A stretch of DNA of 64,000 nt, taken from Acanthosoma haemorrhoidale. Lineage: Eukaryota; Arthropoda; Insecta; Hemiptera; Acanthosomatidae. Below, piece after piece: positions 24,740-38,584 of this stretch (the first letter of the stretch is position 1; each line of letters starts with the position of its first letter). The stretch lies in assembly GCA_930367205.1 (NCBI GenBank), contig OV884015.1:109184509-109248508 (forward strand). Direction: 5' to 3'. A program made the translations under genes and the position numbers. The notes under the pieces were generated by a model. The model was not told the origin of the DNA. It did not search any database and saw nothing but the letters and a program-made list of their open reading frames with translations.

Positions 24740-26507
24740 AAATTTTCTCTAAATAGCAGGATTCGATGTTGGAAACGTTAGCTCCCACCACCTCATGATC
24801 TCCTGATACTAAAAGAACGAAATTATAGTAAAAAAACCGAACTTTTACGAAATAGCAGGATTCAAACCGGAAACGTTAGCTCCCACCACCTCATGATCTC
24901 CTGATACTAAAAGAACGAAATTATAGTAAAAAAACCGAACTTTTACGAAATAGCAGGATTCAAACCGGAAAAAGATAGCTCCTTCTGCCTTATGATCTCC
25001 TGATACTAATAGAATGAAATATAGTAAAAATACCGAATTTGTACGAAATAGCGGGATTAGCAGCTAGAACGTTGGCTCCTGCCACCTCATGATCTCCTGA
25101 TAGTAAAAGAACGAATATATAGACAAAAAGCCGAATTTTTACGAAATAGCAGGATTGAAAGATAAAACGTTAGCTCCTGCCACCTCATGATCTCCTTATA
25201 CTAAAAGAACGAAAATATAGTCAAAAAGCAAATTTTCTCTAAATAGCAGGATTCGATGTTGGAAACGTTAGCTCCCACCACCTCATGATCTCCTGATACT
25301 AAAAGAACGAAATTATAGTAAAAAAACCGAACTTTTACGAAATAGCAGGATTCAAACCGGAAAAAGATAGCTCCTTCTGCCTTATGATCTCCTGATACTA
25401 ATAGAATGAAATATAGTCAAAATGCCGAATTTGTACGAAATAGCGGGATTAGCAGCTAGAACGTTGGCTCCTGCCACCTCATGATCTCCTGATAGTAAAA
25501 GAACGAATATATAGACAAAAAGCCGAATTTTTACGAAATAGCAGGATTGAAAGATAAAACGTTAGCTCCTGCCACCTCATGATCTCCTGATACTAAAAGA
25601 TCAAAAATATAGTCAAAAAGCCGAAGTTTTACGAAATAGCAGGATTTGAAGCTGGAAACGTTAGCTCCTGCGACCTCATGATCTCCTGATACTAAAAGAA
25701 CGAAAATATAGTCAAAAAGCAAATTTTCTCTAAATAGCAGGATTCAAAGTTGGAAACGTTAACTCCTGCCACCCCATGATCTCCTGAAACTAAAAGAACC
25801 AAATTATAGTCAAAAAACCGAACTTTTACGAAATAGCAGGATTCGAACCGGAAAAAGATAGCTCCTTCTGCCTTATGATTACCTGATACTAATAGAATGA
25901 AATATAGTCAAAATGCCGAATTTGTACGAAATATCAGAATTGGCAGCTAGAACATTAGCTCCTGCCACCTTATGATCTCCTGATACTAAAAGAACGATAA
26001 AATAGACAAAAAGCTAAATTTTAACGAAATAACAGGATTGGCAGCAAGAATGTTAGCTCCTGCCGCCTCATGATCTCCTGATAATAAAAGAACGAAAATA
26101 TAGTCAAAAAGCCTAATTTTCACGAAATTGCATGATTTGAAGCTGTAAACATTAGCTCCTGCCGCCTTATGATCTCCTGATACTAAAAGGACGAAAATAT
26201 AGTGAAAAAGCCAAATTTTTACGAAATAGCATGATTCGAAGCTGGAAACGTTAGCTCCTGCCACCTCATGATCTCCTGATACTAAAAGAACGAAAATATA
26301 GTCAAAAAGCTAAATTTTGACGAAATAGCAGAATTGGCAGCAAGAATGTTAGCTCCTGCCACCTCATGATCTCCTGATACTAAAAGATCAAAAATATAGT
26401 CAAAAAGCCGAAGTTTTACGAAAAAGCAGGATTTGAAGCTGGAAACGTTAGCTCCTGCGACCTCATGATCTCCTGATACTAAAAGAACGAAAATATAGTC
26501 AAAAAGC
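24740..26507 (+). repeat. 1768-bp tandem copy of 22972-24739
   Basis: The last 18 monomers of the second 3533-bp unit are repeated once more, so the sequence at 22972-24739 is present three times in the region when the homologous part of the first 3533-bp unit is counted. One private difference is GATTACCTGATAC near 25878 where the others have GATCACCTGATAC. This is duplication within a duplication, exactly half the monomer number of its parent. Confidence 0.9.
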
Positions 26508-26701
26508 CGATTTTTCACGAAATAGCAGGATTCGAACTGGAAAAAGATAGCTCCTTCTGCCTTATGATCTCCTGATACTAATAGAATGAAATATAGTCAA
26601 AATGCCAAATTTGTACGAAATAGCAGGATTGAAAGATAAAACGTTAGCTCCTGCCACCTCATGATCTCCTGATACTAAACGAACGAAAATATAGTCAAAA
26701 A

Positions 26702-27209
26702 GCAAATTTTCTCTAATTACAGGATTCGGTGTTGGAAACGTTAGCTCCCACCACCTCATGATTTCCTGAAACTAAAAGAACGAAATTATAATAAAAAAAC
26801 CGATTTTTTACGAAATAGCAGGATTCGAACCGGAAAAAGATAGCTCCTTCTGCCTTATGATCTCCTGATACTAATAGAATGAAATAAAGTCAAAATGCCA
26901 AATTTGTACGAAATAGCAGGATTGAAAGATAAAACGTTAGCTCCTGCCACCTCATGATCTCCTGATACTAAACGAACGAAAATATAGTCAAAAAGCAAAT
27001 TTTCTCTAAATAGCAGGATTCGGTGTTGGAAACGTTAGCTCCCACCACCTCATGATTTCCTGAAACTAAAAGAACGAAATTATAATAAAAAAACCGATTT
27101 TTTACGAAATAGCAGGATTCGAACCGGAAAAAGATAGCTCTTTCTGCCCTATGATCTCCTGATACTAATAGAATGAAATATAGTCAAAATACCGAATTTG
27201 TACGAAATA
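26702..27209 (+). repeat. Trimer tandem duplication (293 bp), third occurrence
   Basis: Monomer starts at 26702 and 26995 are 293 bases apart with the same three subtypes. The first monomer has CTCTAATTACAGG in place of CTCTAAATAGCAGG, a small private deletion with substitution. Confidence 0.78.
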
Positions 27210-28211
27210 GCGGGATTAGCAGCTAGAACGTTGGCTCCTGCCACCTCATGATCTCCTGATACTAAAAGAACGAATATATAGACAAAAAGCCGAATTTCTA
27301 CGAAATAGAAGATTGGCAGCTAGAACGTTAGCTCCTTCCATTTTATGATCTCCTGATACTAAAAGAACGAATATATAGACAAAAAGCCGAATTATTACGA
27401 AATAGCAGGATTCAAAGATAAAACGTTAGCTCCTGCCACCTCATGATCTCCTGATACTAAAAGAACGAAAATATAGTCAAAATGCCGATTGTTTCAAAAT
27501 AGCAGGATTCAAAGCTGGAAACGTTAGCTCCTGCCACCTCATGATCTCCTGATACTAAAAGAACGAAAATGTAGTCAAAAACCGAACATTAGAGAAATAG
27601 CAAGATTCGAGCCTGGAAACGTTAGCTCCCACCACCTCATGATCTCCTGATACTAAAAGAACGAAAATATAGTCAAAAAGCTAATTTTCTCTAAATAGCA
27701 GGATTCGAAGTTGGAATCGTTAGCTCCCACCACCTCATGATCTCCTGATACTAAAAGAACTAAATTATAGTCAAAAAACCGAACTTTTACGAAATAGCAG
27801 GATTTGAACCGGAAAAGGATAGCTCCTTCTGCCTTATGATCTCCTGATACTAAAAGAACGAAAATATAGTCAAAAAACCAAACTTTTACGAAATAGCAGG
27901 ATTCGAACCGGAAAAAGATAGCTCCTACTGCCTTACGATCTCCTGATACTAATAGAATGAAATGTGGTCAAAATGCCGAATTTGTACGAAATAGCAGGAT
28001 TAGCAGCTAGAACATTGGCTCCTGCCACCTCATGATCTCCTGACAGTAAAAGAACGAAAATATAGTCAAAAAGCACTACTTTTACGAAATACCAGGATTG
28101 GCAGCTAGAACATTAGCTCCTGCTGCCTTATGATTTCCTGATACTAAAAGAACAAAAATATAGTCAAAAAGCCGAAGTTTTACGAAATAGCAGGATTTAA
28201 AGCTGGAAACG
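27057..28211 (+). repeat. Left-half marker block, copy 5 of 5
   Basis: This copy lies at offset 24432 from copy 1. At about 28211 the expected GCTCCTGCGACC ending is replaced by GCTCCTGCCACC. The sequence then passes into a monomer equivalent to the one at about 4275, so three 99-bp monomers sit in a row. The marker series is not seen again to the right. Confidence 0.85.
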
Positions 28212-29880
28212 TTAGCTCCTGCCACCTCATGATCTCCTGATACTAAAAGATCAAAAATATAGTCAAAAAGCCGAAGTTTTACGAAAGAGCAGGATTTGAA
28301 GCTGGAAACGTTAGCTCCTGCGACCTCATGATCTCCTGATACTAAAAGAACGAAAATATAGTCAAAAAGCAAATTTTCTCTAAATAGCAGGATTCAATGT
28401 TGGAAACGTTAGCTCCCACCACCTCATGATCTCCTGATACTAAAAGAACGAAATTATAGTAAAAAAACCGAACTTTTACGAAATAGCAGGATTCAAACCG
28501 GAAAAAGATAGCTCCTTCTGCCTTATGATCTCCTGATACTAATAGAATGAAATATAGTCAAAATGCCGAATTTGTACGAAATAGCGGGATTAGCAGCTAG
28601 AACGTTGGCTCCTGCCACCTCATGATCTCCTGATAGTAAAAGAACGAATATATAGACAAAAAGCCGAATTTTTACGAAATAGAAGATTGGCAGCTAGAAC
28701 GTTAGCTCCTTCCATTTTATGATCTCCTGATACTAAAAGAACGAATATATAGACAAAAAGCCGAATTTTTACGAAATAGCAGGATTCAAAGATAAAACGT
28801 TAGCTCCTGCCACCTCATGATCTCCTGATACTAAAAGATCAAAAATATAGTCAAAATGCCGAATTTGTACGAAATAGCAGGATTGAAAGATAAAACGTTA
28901 GCTCTTGCCACCTCATGATCTCCTGATACTAAACGAACGAAAATATAGTCAAAAAGCAAATTTTCTCTAAATAGCAGGATTCGGTGTTGGAAACGTTAGC
29001 TCCCACCACCTCATGATCTCCTGAAACTAAAAGAACGAAATTATAATAAAAAAACCGAACTTTTACGAAATAGCAGGATTCGAACCGGAAAAAGATAGCT
29101 CCTTCTGCCCTATGATCTCCTGATACTAATAGAATGAAATATAGTCAAAATACCGAATTTGTACGAAATAGCGGGATTAGCAGCTAGAACGTTGGCTCCT
29201 GCCACCTCATGATCTCCTGATACTAAAAGAACGAATATATAGACAAAAAGCCGAATTTCTACGAAATAGAAGATTGGCAGCTAGAACGTTAGCTCCTTCC
29301 ATTTTATGATCTCCTGATACTAAAAGAACGAATATATAGACAAAAAGCCGAATTTTTACGAAATAGCAGGATTCAAAGATAAAACGTTAGCTCCTGCCAC
29401 CTCATGATCTCCTGATACTAAAAGATCAAAAATATAGTCAAAAAGCCGAAGTTTTACGAAATAGCAGGATTTGAAGCTGGAAACGTTAGCTCCTGCGACC
29501 TCATGATCTCCTGATACTAAAAGAACGAAAATATAGTCAAAAAGCAAATTTTCTCTAAATAGCAGGATTCGATGTTGGAAACGTTAGCTCCCACCACCTC
29601 ATGATCTCCTGATACTAAAAGAACGAAATTATAGTAAAAAAACCGAACTTTTACGAAATAGCAGGATTCAAACCGGAAAAAGATAGCTCCTTCTGCCTTA
29701 TGATCTCCTGATACTAATAGAATGAAATATAGTCAAAATGCCGAATTTGTACGAAATAGCGGGATTAGCAGCTAGAACGTTGGCTCCTGCCACCTCATGA
29801 TCTCCTGATAGTAAAAGAACGAATATATAGACAAAAAGCCGAATTTTTACGAAATAGCAGGATTGAAAGATAAAACGTTA

Positions 29881-31451
29881 GCTCCTGCCACCTCATGATC
29901 TCCTGATACTAAAAGATCAAAAATATAGTCAAAAAGCCGAAGTTTTACGAAATAGCAGGATTTGAAGCTGGAAACGTTAGCTCCTGCGACCTCATGATCT
30001 CCTGATACTAAAAGAACGAATATATAGGCAAAAAGCCGAATTTTTACGAAATAGCGGGATTCAAAGATAAAACGTTAGCTCCTGCCACCTCATGATCTCC
30101 TGATACTAAAAGATCAAAAATATAGTCAAAAAGCCGAAGTTTTACGAAATGGCAGGATTTGAAGCTGGAAACGTTAGCTCCTGCGACCTCATGATCTCCT
30201 GATACTAAAAGAACGAAAATATAGTCAAAAAGCAAATTTTCTCTAAATAGCAGGATTCAAAGTTGGAAACGTTATCTCCTGCCACCTCATGATCTCCTGA
30301 TACTAAACGAACGAAAATATAGTCAAAAACCGAATATTAGAGAAATAGCAGGATTCGAGCCTGGAAACGTTAGCTCCTACCACCTCATGGTCTCCTGATA
30401 CTAAAAGAACAAAAATATAGTCAAAAAGCCAAATTTTGAAGAAATAACAGGATTCGTAGCAAGAATGTTAGCTCCAGCCGCCTCATGATCTCCTGATAGT
30501 AAAAGGACCAAAATATAGTCAAAAAGCCGAACTTTTACGAAATAGCAGGATTGGCAGCTAGAACGTTAGCTCCTGCCACCTTATGATCTCCTGATACTAA
30601 AAGAACGAATATATAGACAAAAAGCCGAATTTCTACGAAATAGAAGATTGGCAGCTAGAACGTTAGCTCCTTCCATTTTATGATCTCCTGATACTAAAAG
30701 AACGAATATATAGACAAAAAGCCGAATTTTTACGAAATAGCAGGATTCAAAGATAAAACGTTAGCTCCTGCCACCTCATGATCTCCTGATACTAAAAGAT
30801 CAAAAATATAGTCAAAAAGCCGAAGTTTTACGAAATAGCAGGATTCGAGCCTGGAAACGTTAGCTCCTACCACCTCATGGTCTCCTGATACTAAAAGAAC
30901 AAAAATATAGTCAAAAAGCCAAATTTTTAAGAAATAACAGGATTCGTAGCAAGAATGTTAGCTCCAGCCGCCTCATGATCTCCTGATAGTAAAAGCACCA
31001 AAATATAGTCAAAAAGCCGAATTTTTACGAAATAGCAGGATTCAAAGATAAAACGTTAGCTCCTGCCACCTCATGATCTCCTGATACTAAAAGATCAAAA
31101 ATATAGTCAAAAAGCCGAAGTTTTACGAAATAGCAGGATTTGAAGCTGGAAACGTTAGCTCCTGCGACCTCATGATCTCCTGATACTAAAAGAACGAAAA
31201 TATAGTCAAAAAGCAAATTTTCTCTAAATAGCAGGATTCGATGTTGGAAACGTTAGCTCCCACCACCTCATGATCTCCTGATACTAAAAGAACGAAATTA
31301 TAGTAAAAAAACCGAACTTTTACGAAATAGCAGGATTCGAACCGGAAAAAGATAGCTCCTTCTGCCTTATGATCTCCTGATACTAATAGAATGAAATATA
31401 GTCAAAATGCCGAATTTGTACGAAATAGCGGGATTAGCAGCTAGAACGTTG
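29881..31451 (+). repeat. 1571-bp HOR unit, copy 1
   Basis: This 16-monomer series begins at GCTCCTGCCACC and includes ATATATAGGC and the first GATTCGTAGCAAG / GCTCCAGCCGCC monomers in the window. It marks the point where the right-hand subfamily takes over. Confidence 0.85.
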
Positions 31452-32998
31452 GCTCCTGCCACCTCATAATCTCCTGATACTAAAAGATCAAAAATATAGT
31501 CAAAAAGCCGAAGTTTTACGAAATAGCAGGATTTGAAGCTGGAAACGTTAGCTCCTGCGACCTCATGATCTCCTGATACTAAAAGAACGAATATATAGGC
31601 ATAAAGCCGAATTTTTACGAAATAGCGGGATTCAAAGATAAAACGTTAGCTCCTGCCACCTCATGATCTCCTGATACTAAAAGATCAAAAATATAGTCAA
31701 AAAGCCGAAGTTTTACGAAATAGCAGGATTTGAAGCTGGAAACGTTAGCTCCTGCGACCTCATGATCTCCTGATACTAAAAGAACGAAAATATAGTCAAA
31801 AAGCAAATTTTCTCTAAATAGCAGGATTCAAAGTTGGAAACGTTATCTCCTGCCACCTCATGATCTCCTGATACTAAACGAACGAAAATATAGTCAAAAA
31901 CCGAATATTAGAGAAATAGCAGGATTCGAGCCTGGAAACGTTAGCTCCTACCACCTCATGGTCTCCTGATACTAAAAGAACAAAAATATAGTCAAAAAGC
32001 CAAATTTTTAAGAAATAACAGGATTCGTAGCAAGAATGTTAGCTCCAGCCGCCTCATGATCTCCTGATAGTAAAAGGACCAAAATATAGTCAAAAAGCCG
32101 AACTTTTACGAAATAGCAGGATTGGCAGCTAGAACGTTAGCTCCTGCCACCTTATGATCTCCTGATACTAAAAGAACGAATATATAGACAAAAAGCCGAA
32201 TTTCTACGAAATAGAAGATTGGCAGCTAGAACGTTAGCTCCTTCCATTTTATGATCTCCTGATACTAAAAGAACGAATATATAGACAAAAAGCCGAATTT
32301 TTACGAAATAGCAGGATTCAAAGATAAAACGTTAGCTCCTGCCACCTCATGATCTCCTGATACTAAAAGATCAAAAATATAGTCAAAAAGCCGAAGTTTT
32401 ACGAAATAGCAGGATTCGAGCCTGGAAACGTTAGCTCCTACCACCTCATGGTCTCCTGATACTAAAAGAACAAAAATATAGTCAAAAAGCCAAATTTTTA
32501 AGAAATAACAGGATTCGTAGCAAGAATGTTAGCTCCAGCCGCCTCATGATCTCCTGATAGTAAAAGCACCAAAATATAGTCAAAAAGCCGAATTTTTACG
32601 AAATAGCAGGATTCAAAGATAAAACGTTAGCTCCTGCCACCTCATGATCTCCTGATACTAAAAGATCAAAAATATAGTCAAAAAGCCGAAGTTTTACGAA
32701 ATAGCAGGATTTGAAGCTGGAAACGTTAGCTCCTGCGACCTCATGATCTCCTGATACTAAAAGAATGAAAATATAGTCAAAAAGCAAATTTTCTCTAAAT
32801 AGCAGGATTCGATGTTGGAAACGTTAGCTCCCACCACCTCATGATCTCCTGATACTAAAAGAACGAAATTATAGTAAAAAAACCGAACTTTTACGAAATA
32901 GCAGGATTCGAACCGGAAAAAGATAGCTCCTTCTGCCTTATGATCTCCTGATACTAATAGAATGAAATATAGTCAAAATGCCGAATTTGTACGAAATA
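31452..32998 (+). repeat. 1571-bp HOR unit, copy 2
   Basis: This is the tandem copy of the preceding unit. Private changes are CTCATAATCTCC near 31464, GGCATAAAGCC near 31599 and AAGAATGAAAATATAG near 32761. Similarity ends near 32998, where AATATCAGAATTGG replaces AATAGCGGGATTAG. Confidence 0.85.
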
Positions 32999-33233
32999 TC
33001 AGAATTGGCAGCTAGAACATTAGCTCCTGCCACCTCATGATCTCCTGATAGTAAAAGAACGAATATATAGACAAAAAGCCGAAGTTTTACGAAATAGCAG
33101 GATTTGAAGCTAGAAACGTTAGCTCCGGCGACCTCATGATCTCCTGATACTAAAAGAACGAAAATATAGTCAAAAAGCAAATTTTCTCTAAATAGCAGGA
33201 TTCAAAGTTGGAAACGTTATCTCCTGCCACCTC

Positions 33234-35098
33234 ATGATCTCCTGATACTAAACGAACGAAAATATAGTCAAAAACCGAATATTAGAGAAATAGCAGGATT
33301 CGAGCCTGGAAACGTTAGCTCCTACCACCTCATGGTCTCCTGATACTAAAAGAACAAAAATATAGTCAAAAAGCCAAATTTTTAAGAAATAACAGGATTC
33401 GTAGCAAGAATGTTAGCTCCAGCCGCCTCATGATCTCCTGATACTAAAAGAACGAAAATATAGTCAAAAAGCAAATTTTCTCTAAATAGCAGGATTCGAT
33501 GTTGGAAACGTTAGCTCCCACCACCTCATGATCTCCTGATACTAAAAGAACGAAATTATCGTCAAAAAGCCGATTTTTCACGAAATAGCAGGATTCGAAC
33601 CGGAAAAAGATAGCTCCTTCTGCCCTATGATCTCCTGATACTAATAGAATGAAATATAGTCAAAATGCCGAATTTGTACGAAATAGCAGGATTGAAAGAT
33701 AAAACGTTAGCTCCTGCCACCTCATGATCTCCTGATACTAAACGAACGAAAATATAGTCAAAAAGCAAATTTTCTCTAAATAGCAGGATTCGGTGTTGGA
33801 AACGTTAGCTCCCACCACCTCATGATCTCCTGAAACTAAAAGAACGAAATTATAATAAAAAAACCGAACTTTTACGAAATAGCAGGATTCGAACCGGAAA
33901 AAGATAGCTCCTTCTGCCCTATGATCTCCTGATACTAATAGAATGAAATATAGTCAAAATACCGAATTTGTACGAAATAGCGGGATTAGCAGCTAGAACG
34001 TTGGCTCCTGCCACCTCATGATCTCCTGATACTAAAAGAACGAATATATAGACAAAAAGCCGAATTTCTACGAAATAGAAGATTGGCAGCTAGAACGTTA
34101 GCTCCTTCCATTTTATGATCTCCTGATACTAAAAGAACGAATATATAGACAAAAAGCCGAATTTTTACGAAATAGCAGGATTCAAAGATAAAACGTTAGC
34201 TCCTGCCACCTCATGATCTCCTGATACTAAAAGATCAAAAATATAGTCAAAAAGCCGAAGTTTTACGAAATAGCAGGATTTGAAGCTGGAAACGTTAGCT
34301 CCTGCGACCTCATGATCTCCTGATACTAAAAGAACGAAAATATAGTCAAAAAGCAAATTTTCTCTAAATAGCAGGATTCGATGTTGGAAACGTTAGCTCC
34401 CACCACCTCATGATCTCCTGATACTAAAAGAACGAAATTATAGTAAAAAAACCGAACTTTTACGAAATAGCAGGATTCAAACCGGAAAAAAATAGCTCCT
34501 TCTGCCTTATGATCTCCTGATACTAATAGAATGAAATATAGTCAAAATGCCGAATTTGTACGAAATAGCGGGATTAGCAGCTAGAACGTTGGCTCCTGCC
34601 ACCTCATGATCTCCTGATAGTAAAAGAACGAATATATAGACAAAAAGCCGAATTTTTACGAAATAGCAGGATTGAAAGATAAAACGTTAGCTCCTGCCAC
34701 CTCATGATCTCCTGATACTAAAAGATCAAAAATATAGTCAAAAAGCCGAAGTTTTACGAAATAGCAGGATTTGAAGCTGGAAACGTTAGCTCCTGCGACC
34801 TCATGATCTCCTGATACTAAAAGAACGAATATATAGGCAAAAAGCCGAATTTTTACAAAATAGCGGGATTCAAAGATAAAACGTTAGCTCCTGCCACCTC
34901 ATGATCTCCTGATACTAAAAGATCAAAAATATAGTCAAAAAGCCGAAGTTTTACGAAATAGCAGGATTTGAAGCTGGAAACGTTAGCTCCTGCGACCTCA
35001 TGATCTCCTGATACTAAAAGAACGAAATTATAATAAAAAAACCGATTTTTTACGAAATAGCAGGATTCGAACCGGAAAAAGATAGCTCTTTCTGCCCT
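33234..35098 (+). repeat. 1865-bp HOR unit, copy 1 of 3
   Basis: This is a 19-monomer unit. All three copies carry AAATTATCGTC, where other monomers of this type read AAATTATAGTC. Private differences in this copy include TTTTTACAAAATAGC near 34850. Confidence 0.9.
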
Positions 35099-36963
35099 AT
35101 GATCTCCTGATACTAAACGAACGAAAATATAGTCAAAAACCGAATATTAGAGAAATAGCAGGATTCGAGCCTGGAAACGTTAGCTCCTACCACCTCATGG
35201 TCTCCTGATACTAAAAGAACAAAAATATAGTCAAAAAGCCAAATTTTTAAGAAATAACAGGATTCGTAGCAAGAATGTTAGCTCCAGCCGCCTCATGATC
35301 TCCTGATACTAAAAGAACGAAAATATAGTCAAAAAGCAAATTTTCTCTAAATAGCAGGATTCGATGTTGGAAACGTTAGCTCCCACCACCTCATGATCTC
35401 CTGATACTAAAAGAACGAAATTATCGTCAAAAAGCCGATTTTTCACGAAATAGCAGGATTCGAACCGGAAAAAGATAGCTCCTTCTGCCTTATGATCTCC
35501 TGATACTAATAGAATGAAATATAGTCAAAATGCCGAATTTGTACGAAATAGCAGGATTGAAAGATAAAACGTTAGCTCCTGCCACCTCATGATCTCCTGA
35601 TACTAAACGAACGAAAATATAGTCAAAAAGCAAATTTTCTCTAAATAGCAGGATTCGGTGTTGGAAACGTTAGCTCCCACCACCTCATGATCTCCTGAAA
35701 CTAAAAGAACGAAATTATAATAAAAAAACCGAACTTTTACGAAATAGCAGGATTCGAACCGGAAAAAGATAGCTCCTTCTGCCCTATGATCTCCTGATAC
35801 TAATAGAATGAAATATAGTCAAAATACCGAATTTGTACGAAATAGCGGGATTAGCAGCTAGAACGTTGGCTCCTGCCACCTCATGATCTCCTGATACTAA
35901 AAGAACGAATATATAGACAAAAAGCCTAATTTCTACGAAATAGAAGATTGGCAGCTAGAACGTTAGCTCCTTCCATTTTATGATCTCCTGATACTAAAAG
36001 AACGAATATATAGACAAAAAGCCGAATTTTTACGAAATAGCAGGATTCAAAGATAAAACGTTAGCTCCTGCCACCTCATGATCTCCTGATACTAAAAGAT
36101 CAAAAATATAGTCAAAAAGCCGAAGTTTTACGAAATAGCAGGATTTGAAGCTGGAAACGTTAGCTCCTGCGACCTCATGATCTCCTGATACTAAAAGAAC
36201 GAAAATATAGTCAAAAAGCAAATTTTCTCTAAATAGCAGGATTCGATGTTGGAAACGTTAGCTCCCACCACCTCATGATCTCCTGATACTAAAAGAACGA
36301 AATTATAGTAAAAAAACCGAACTTTTACGAAATAGCAGGATTCAAACCGGAAAAAAATAGCTCCTTCTGCCTTATGATCTCCTGATACTAATAGAATGAA
36401 ATATAGTCAAAATGCCGAATTTGTACGAAATAGCGGGATTAGCAGCTAGAACGTTGGCTCCTGCCACCTCATGATCTCCTGATAGTAAAAGAACGAATAT
36501 ATAGACAAAAAGCCGAATTTTTACGAAATAGCAGGATTGAAAGATAAAACGTTAGCTCCTGCCACCTCATGATCTCCTGATACTAAAAGATCAAAAATAT
36601 AGTCAAAAAGCCGAAGTTTTACGAAATAGCAGGATTTGAAGCTGGAAACGTTAGCTCCTGCGACCTCATGATCTCCTGATACTAAAAGAACGAATATATA
36701 GGCAAAAAGCCGAATTTTTACGAAATAGCGGGATTCAAAGATAAAACGTTAGCTCCTGCCACCTCATGATCTCCTGATACTAAAAGATCAAAAATATAGT
36801 CAAAAAGCCGAAGTTTTACGAAATAGCAGGATTTGAAGCTGGAAACGTTAGCTCCTGCGACCTCATGATCTCCTGATACTAAAAGAACGAAATTATAATA
36901 AAAAAACCGATTTTTTACGAAATAGCAGGATTCGAACCGGAAAAAGATAGCTCTTTCTGCCCT
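35099..36963 (+). repeat. 1865-bp HOR unit, copy 2 of 3
   Basis: Offset 1865 from copy 1. The AAGCCTAATTTCTACG variant near 35924 is private to it. The unit joins copy 1 in the conserved ATGATCTCCTGATAC segment. Confidence 0.9.
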
Positions 36964-38584
36964 ATGATCTCCTGATACTAAACGAACGAAAATATAGTCA
37001 AAAACCGAATATTAGAGAGATAGCAGGATTCGAGCCTGGAAACGTTAGCTCCTACCACCTCATGGTCTCCTGATACTAAAAGAACAAAAATATAGTCAAA
37101 AAGCCAAATTTTTAAGAAATAACAGGATTCGTAGCAAGAATGTTAGCTCCAGCCGCCTCATGATCTCCTGATACTAAAAGAACGAAAATATAGTCAAAAA
37201 GCAAATTTTCTCTAAATAGCAGGATTCGATGTTGGAAACGTTAGCTCCCACCACCTCATGATCTCCTGATACTAAAAGAACGAAATTATCGTCAAAAAGC
37301 CGATTTTTCACGAAAAAGCAGGATTCGAACCGGAAAAAGATAGCTCCTTCTGCCTTATGATCTCCTGATACTAATAGAATGAAATATAGTCAAAATGCCG
37401 AATTTGTACGAAATAGCAGGATTGAAAGATAAAACGTTAGCTCCTGCCACCTCATGATCTCCTGATACTAAACGAACGAAAATATAGTCAAAAAGCAAAT
37501 TTTCTCTAAATAGCAGGATTCGGTGTTGGAAACGTTAGCTCCCACCACCTCATGATCTCCTGAAACTAAAAGAACGAAATTATAATAAAAAAACCGAACT
37601 TTTACGAAATAGCAGGATTCGAACCGGAAAAAGATAGCTCCTTCTGCCCTATGATCTCCTGATACTAATAGAATGAAATATAGTCAAAATACCGAATTTG
37701 TACGAAATAGCGGGATTAGCAGCTAGAACGTTGGCTCCTGCCACCTCATGATCTCCTGATACTAAAAGAACGAATATATAGACAAAAAGCCGAATTTCTA
37801 CGAAATAGAAGATTGGCAGCTAGAACGTTAGCTCCTTCCATTTTATGATCTCCTGATACTAAAAGAACGAATATATAGACAAAAAGCCGAATTTTTACGA
37901 AATAGCAGGATTCAAAGATAAAACGTTAGCTCCTGCCACCTCATGATCTCCTGATACCAAAAGATCAAAAATATAGTCAAAAAGCCGAAGTTTTACGAAA
38001 TAGCAGGATTTGAAGCTGGAAACGTTAGCTCCTGCGACCTCATGATCTCCTGATACTAAAAGAACGAAAATATAGTCAAAAAGCAAATTTTCTCTAAATA
38101 GCAGGATTCGATGTTGGAAACGTTAGCTCCCACCACCTCATGATCTCCTGATACTAAAAGAACGAAATTATAGTAAAAAAACCGAACTTTTACGAAATAG
38201 CAGGATTCAAACCGGAAAAAAATAGCTCCTTCTGCCTTATGATCTCCTGATACTAATAGAATGAAATATAGTCAAAATGCCGAATTTGTACGAAATAGCG
38301 GGATTAGCAGCTAGAACGTTGGCTCCTGCCACCTCATGATCTCCTGATAGTAAAAGAACGAATATATAGACAAAAAGCCGAATTTTTACGAAATAGCAGG
38401 ATTGAAAGATAAAACGTTAGCTCCTGCCACCTCATGATCTCCTGATACTAAAAGATCAAAAATATAGTCAAAAAGCCGAAGTTTTACGAAATAGCAGGAT
38501 TTGAAGCTGGAAACGTTAGCTCCTGCGACCTCATGATCTCCTGATACTAAAAGAACGAATATATTGGCAAAAAGCCGAATTTTT
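36964..38584 (+). repeat. 1865-bp HOR unit, copy 3 of 3, cut short
   Basis: This copy follows copy 2 for 1621 bases and then switches to AAGAAATAACAGG sequence at about 38585. It has GAGAGATAGC near 37014, CACGAAAAAGC near 37310 and GATACCAAAAGATC near 37957. The last variant reappears in the 6774-bp units and shows that this copy, not copies 1 or 2, was their source. Confidence 0.88.

Larger units (their letters stand above)
26508..28211 (+). repeat. Block matching 17087-18790 at offset 9421
   Basis: After the 1768-bp copy ends, the series resumes as it stands at 17087, upstream of the first 3533-bp unit, 96 monomers away. This indicates that the 3533- and 1768-bp duplications were inserted into an older, longer repeat. 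Confidence 0.8.
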
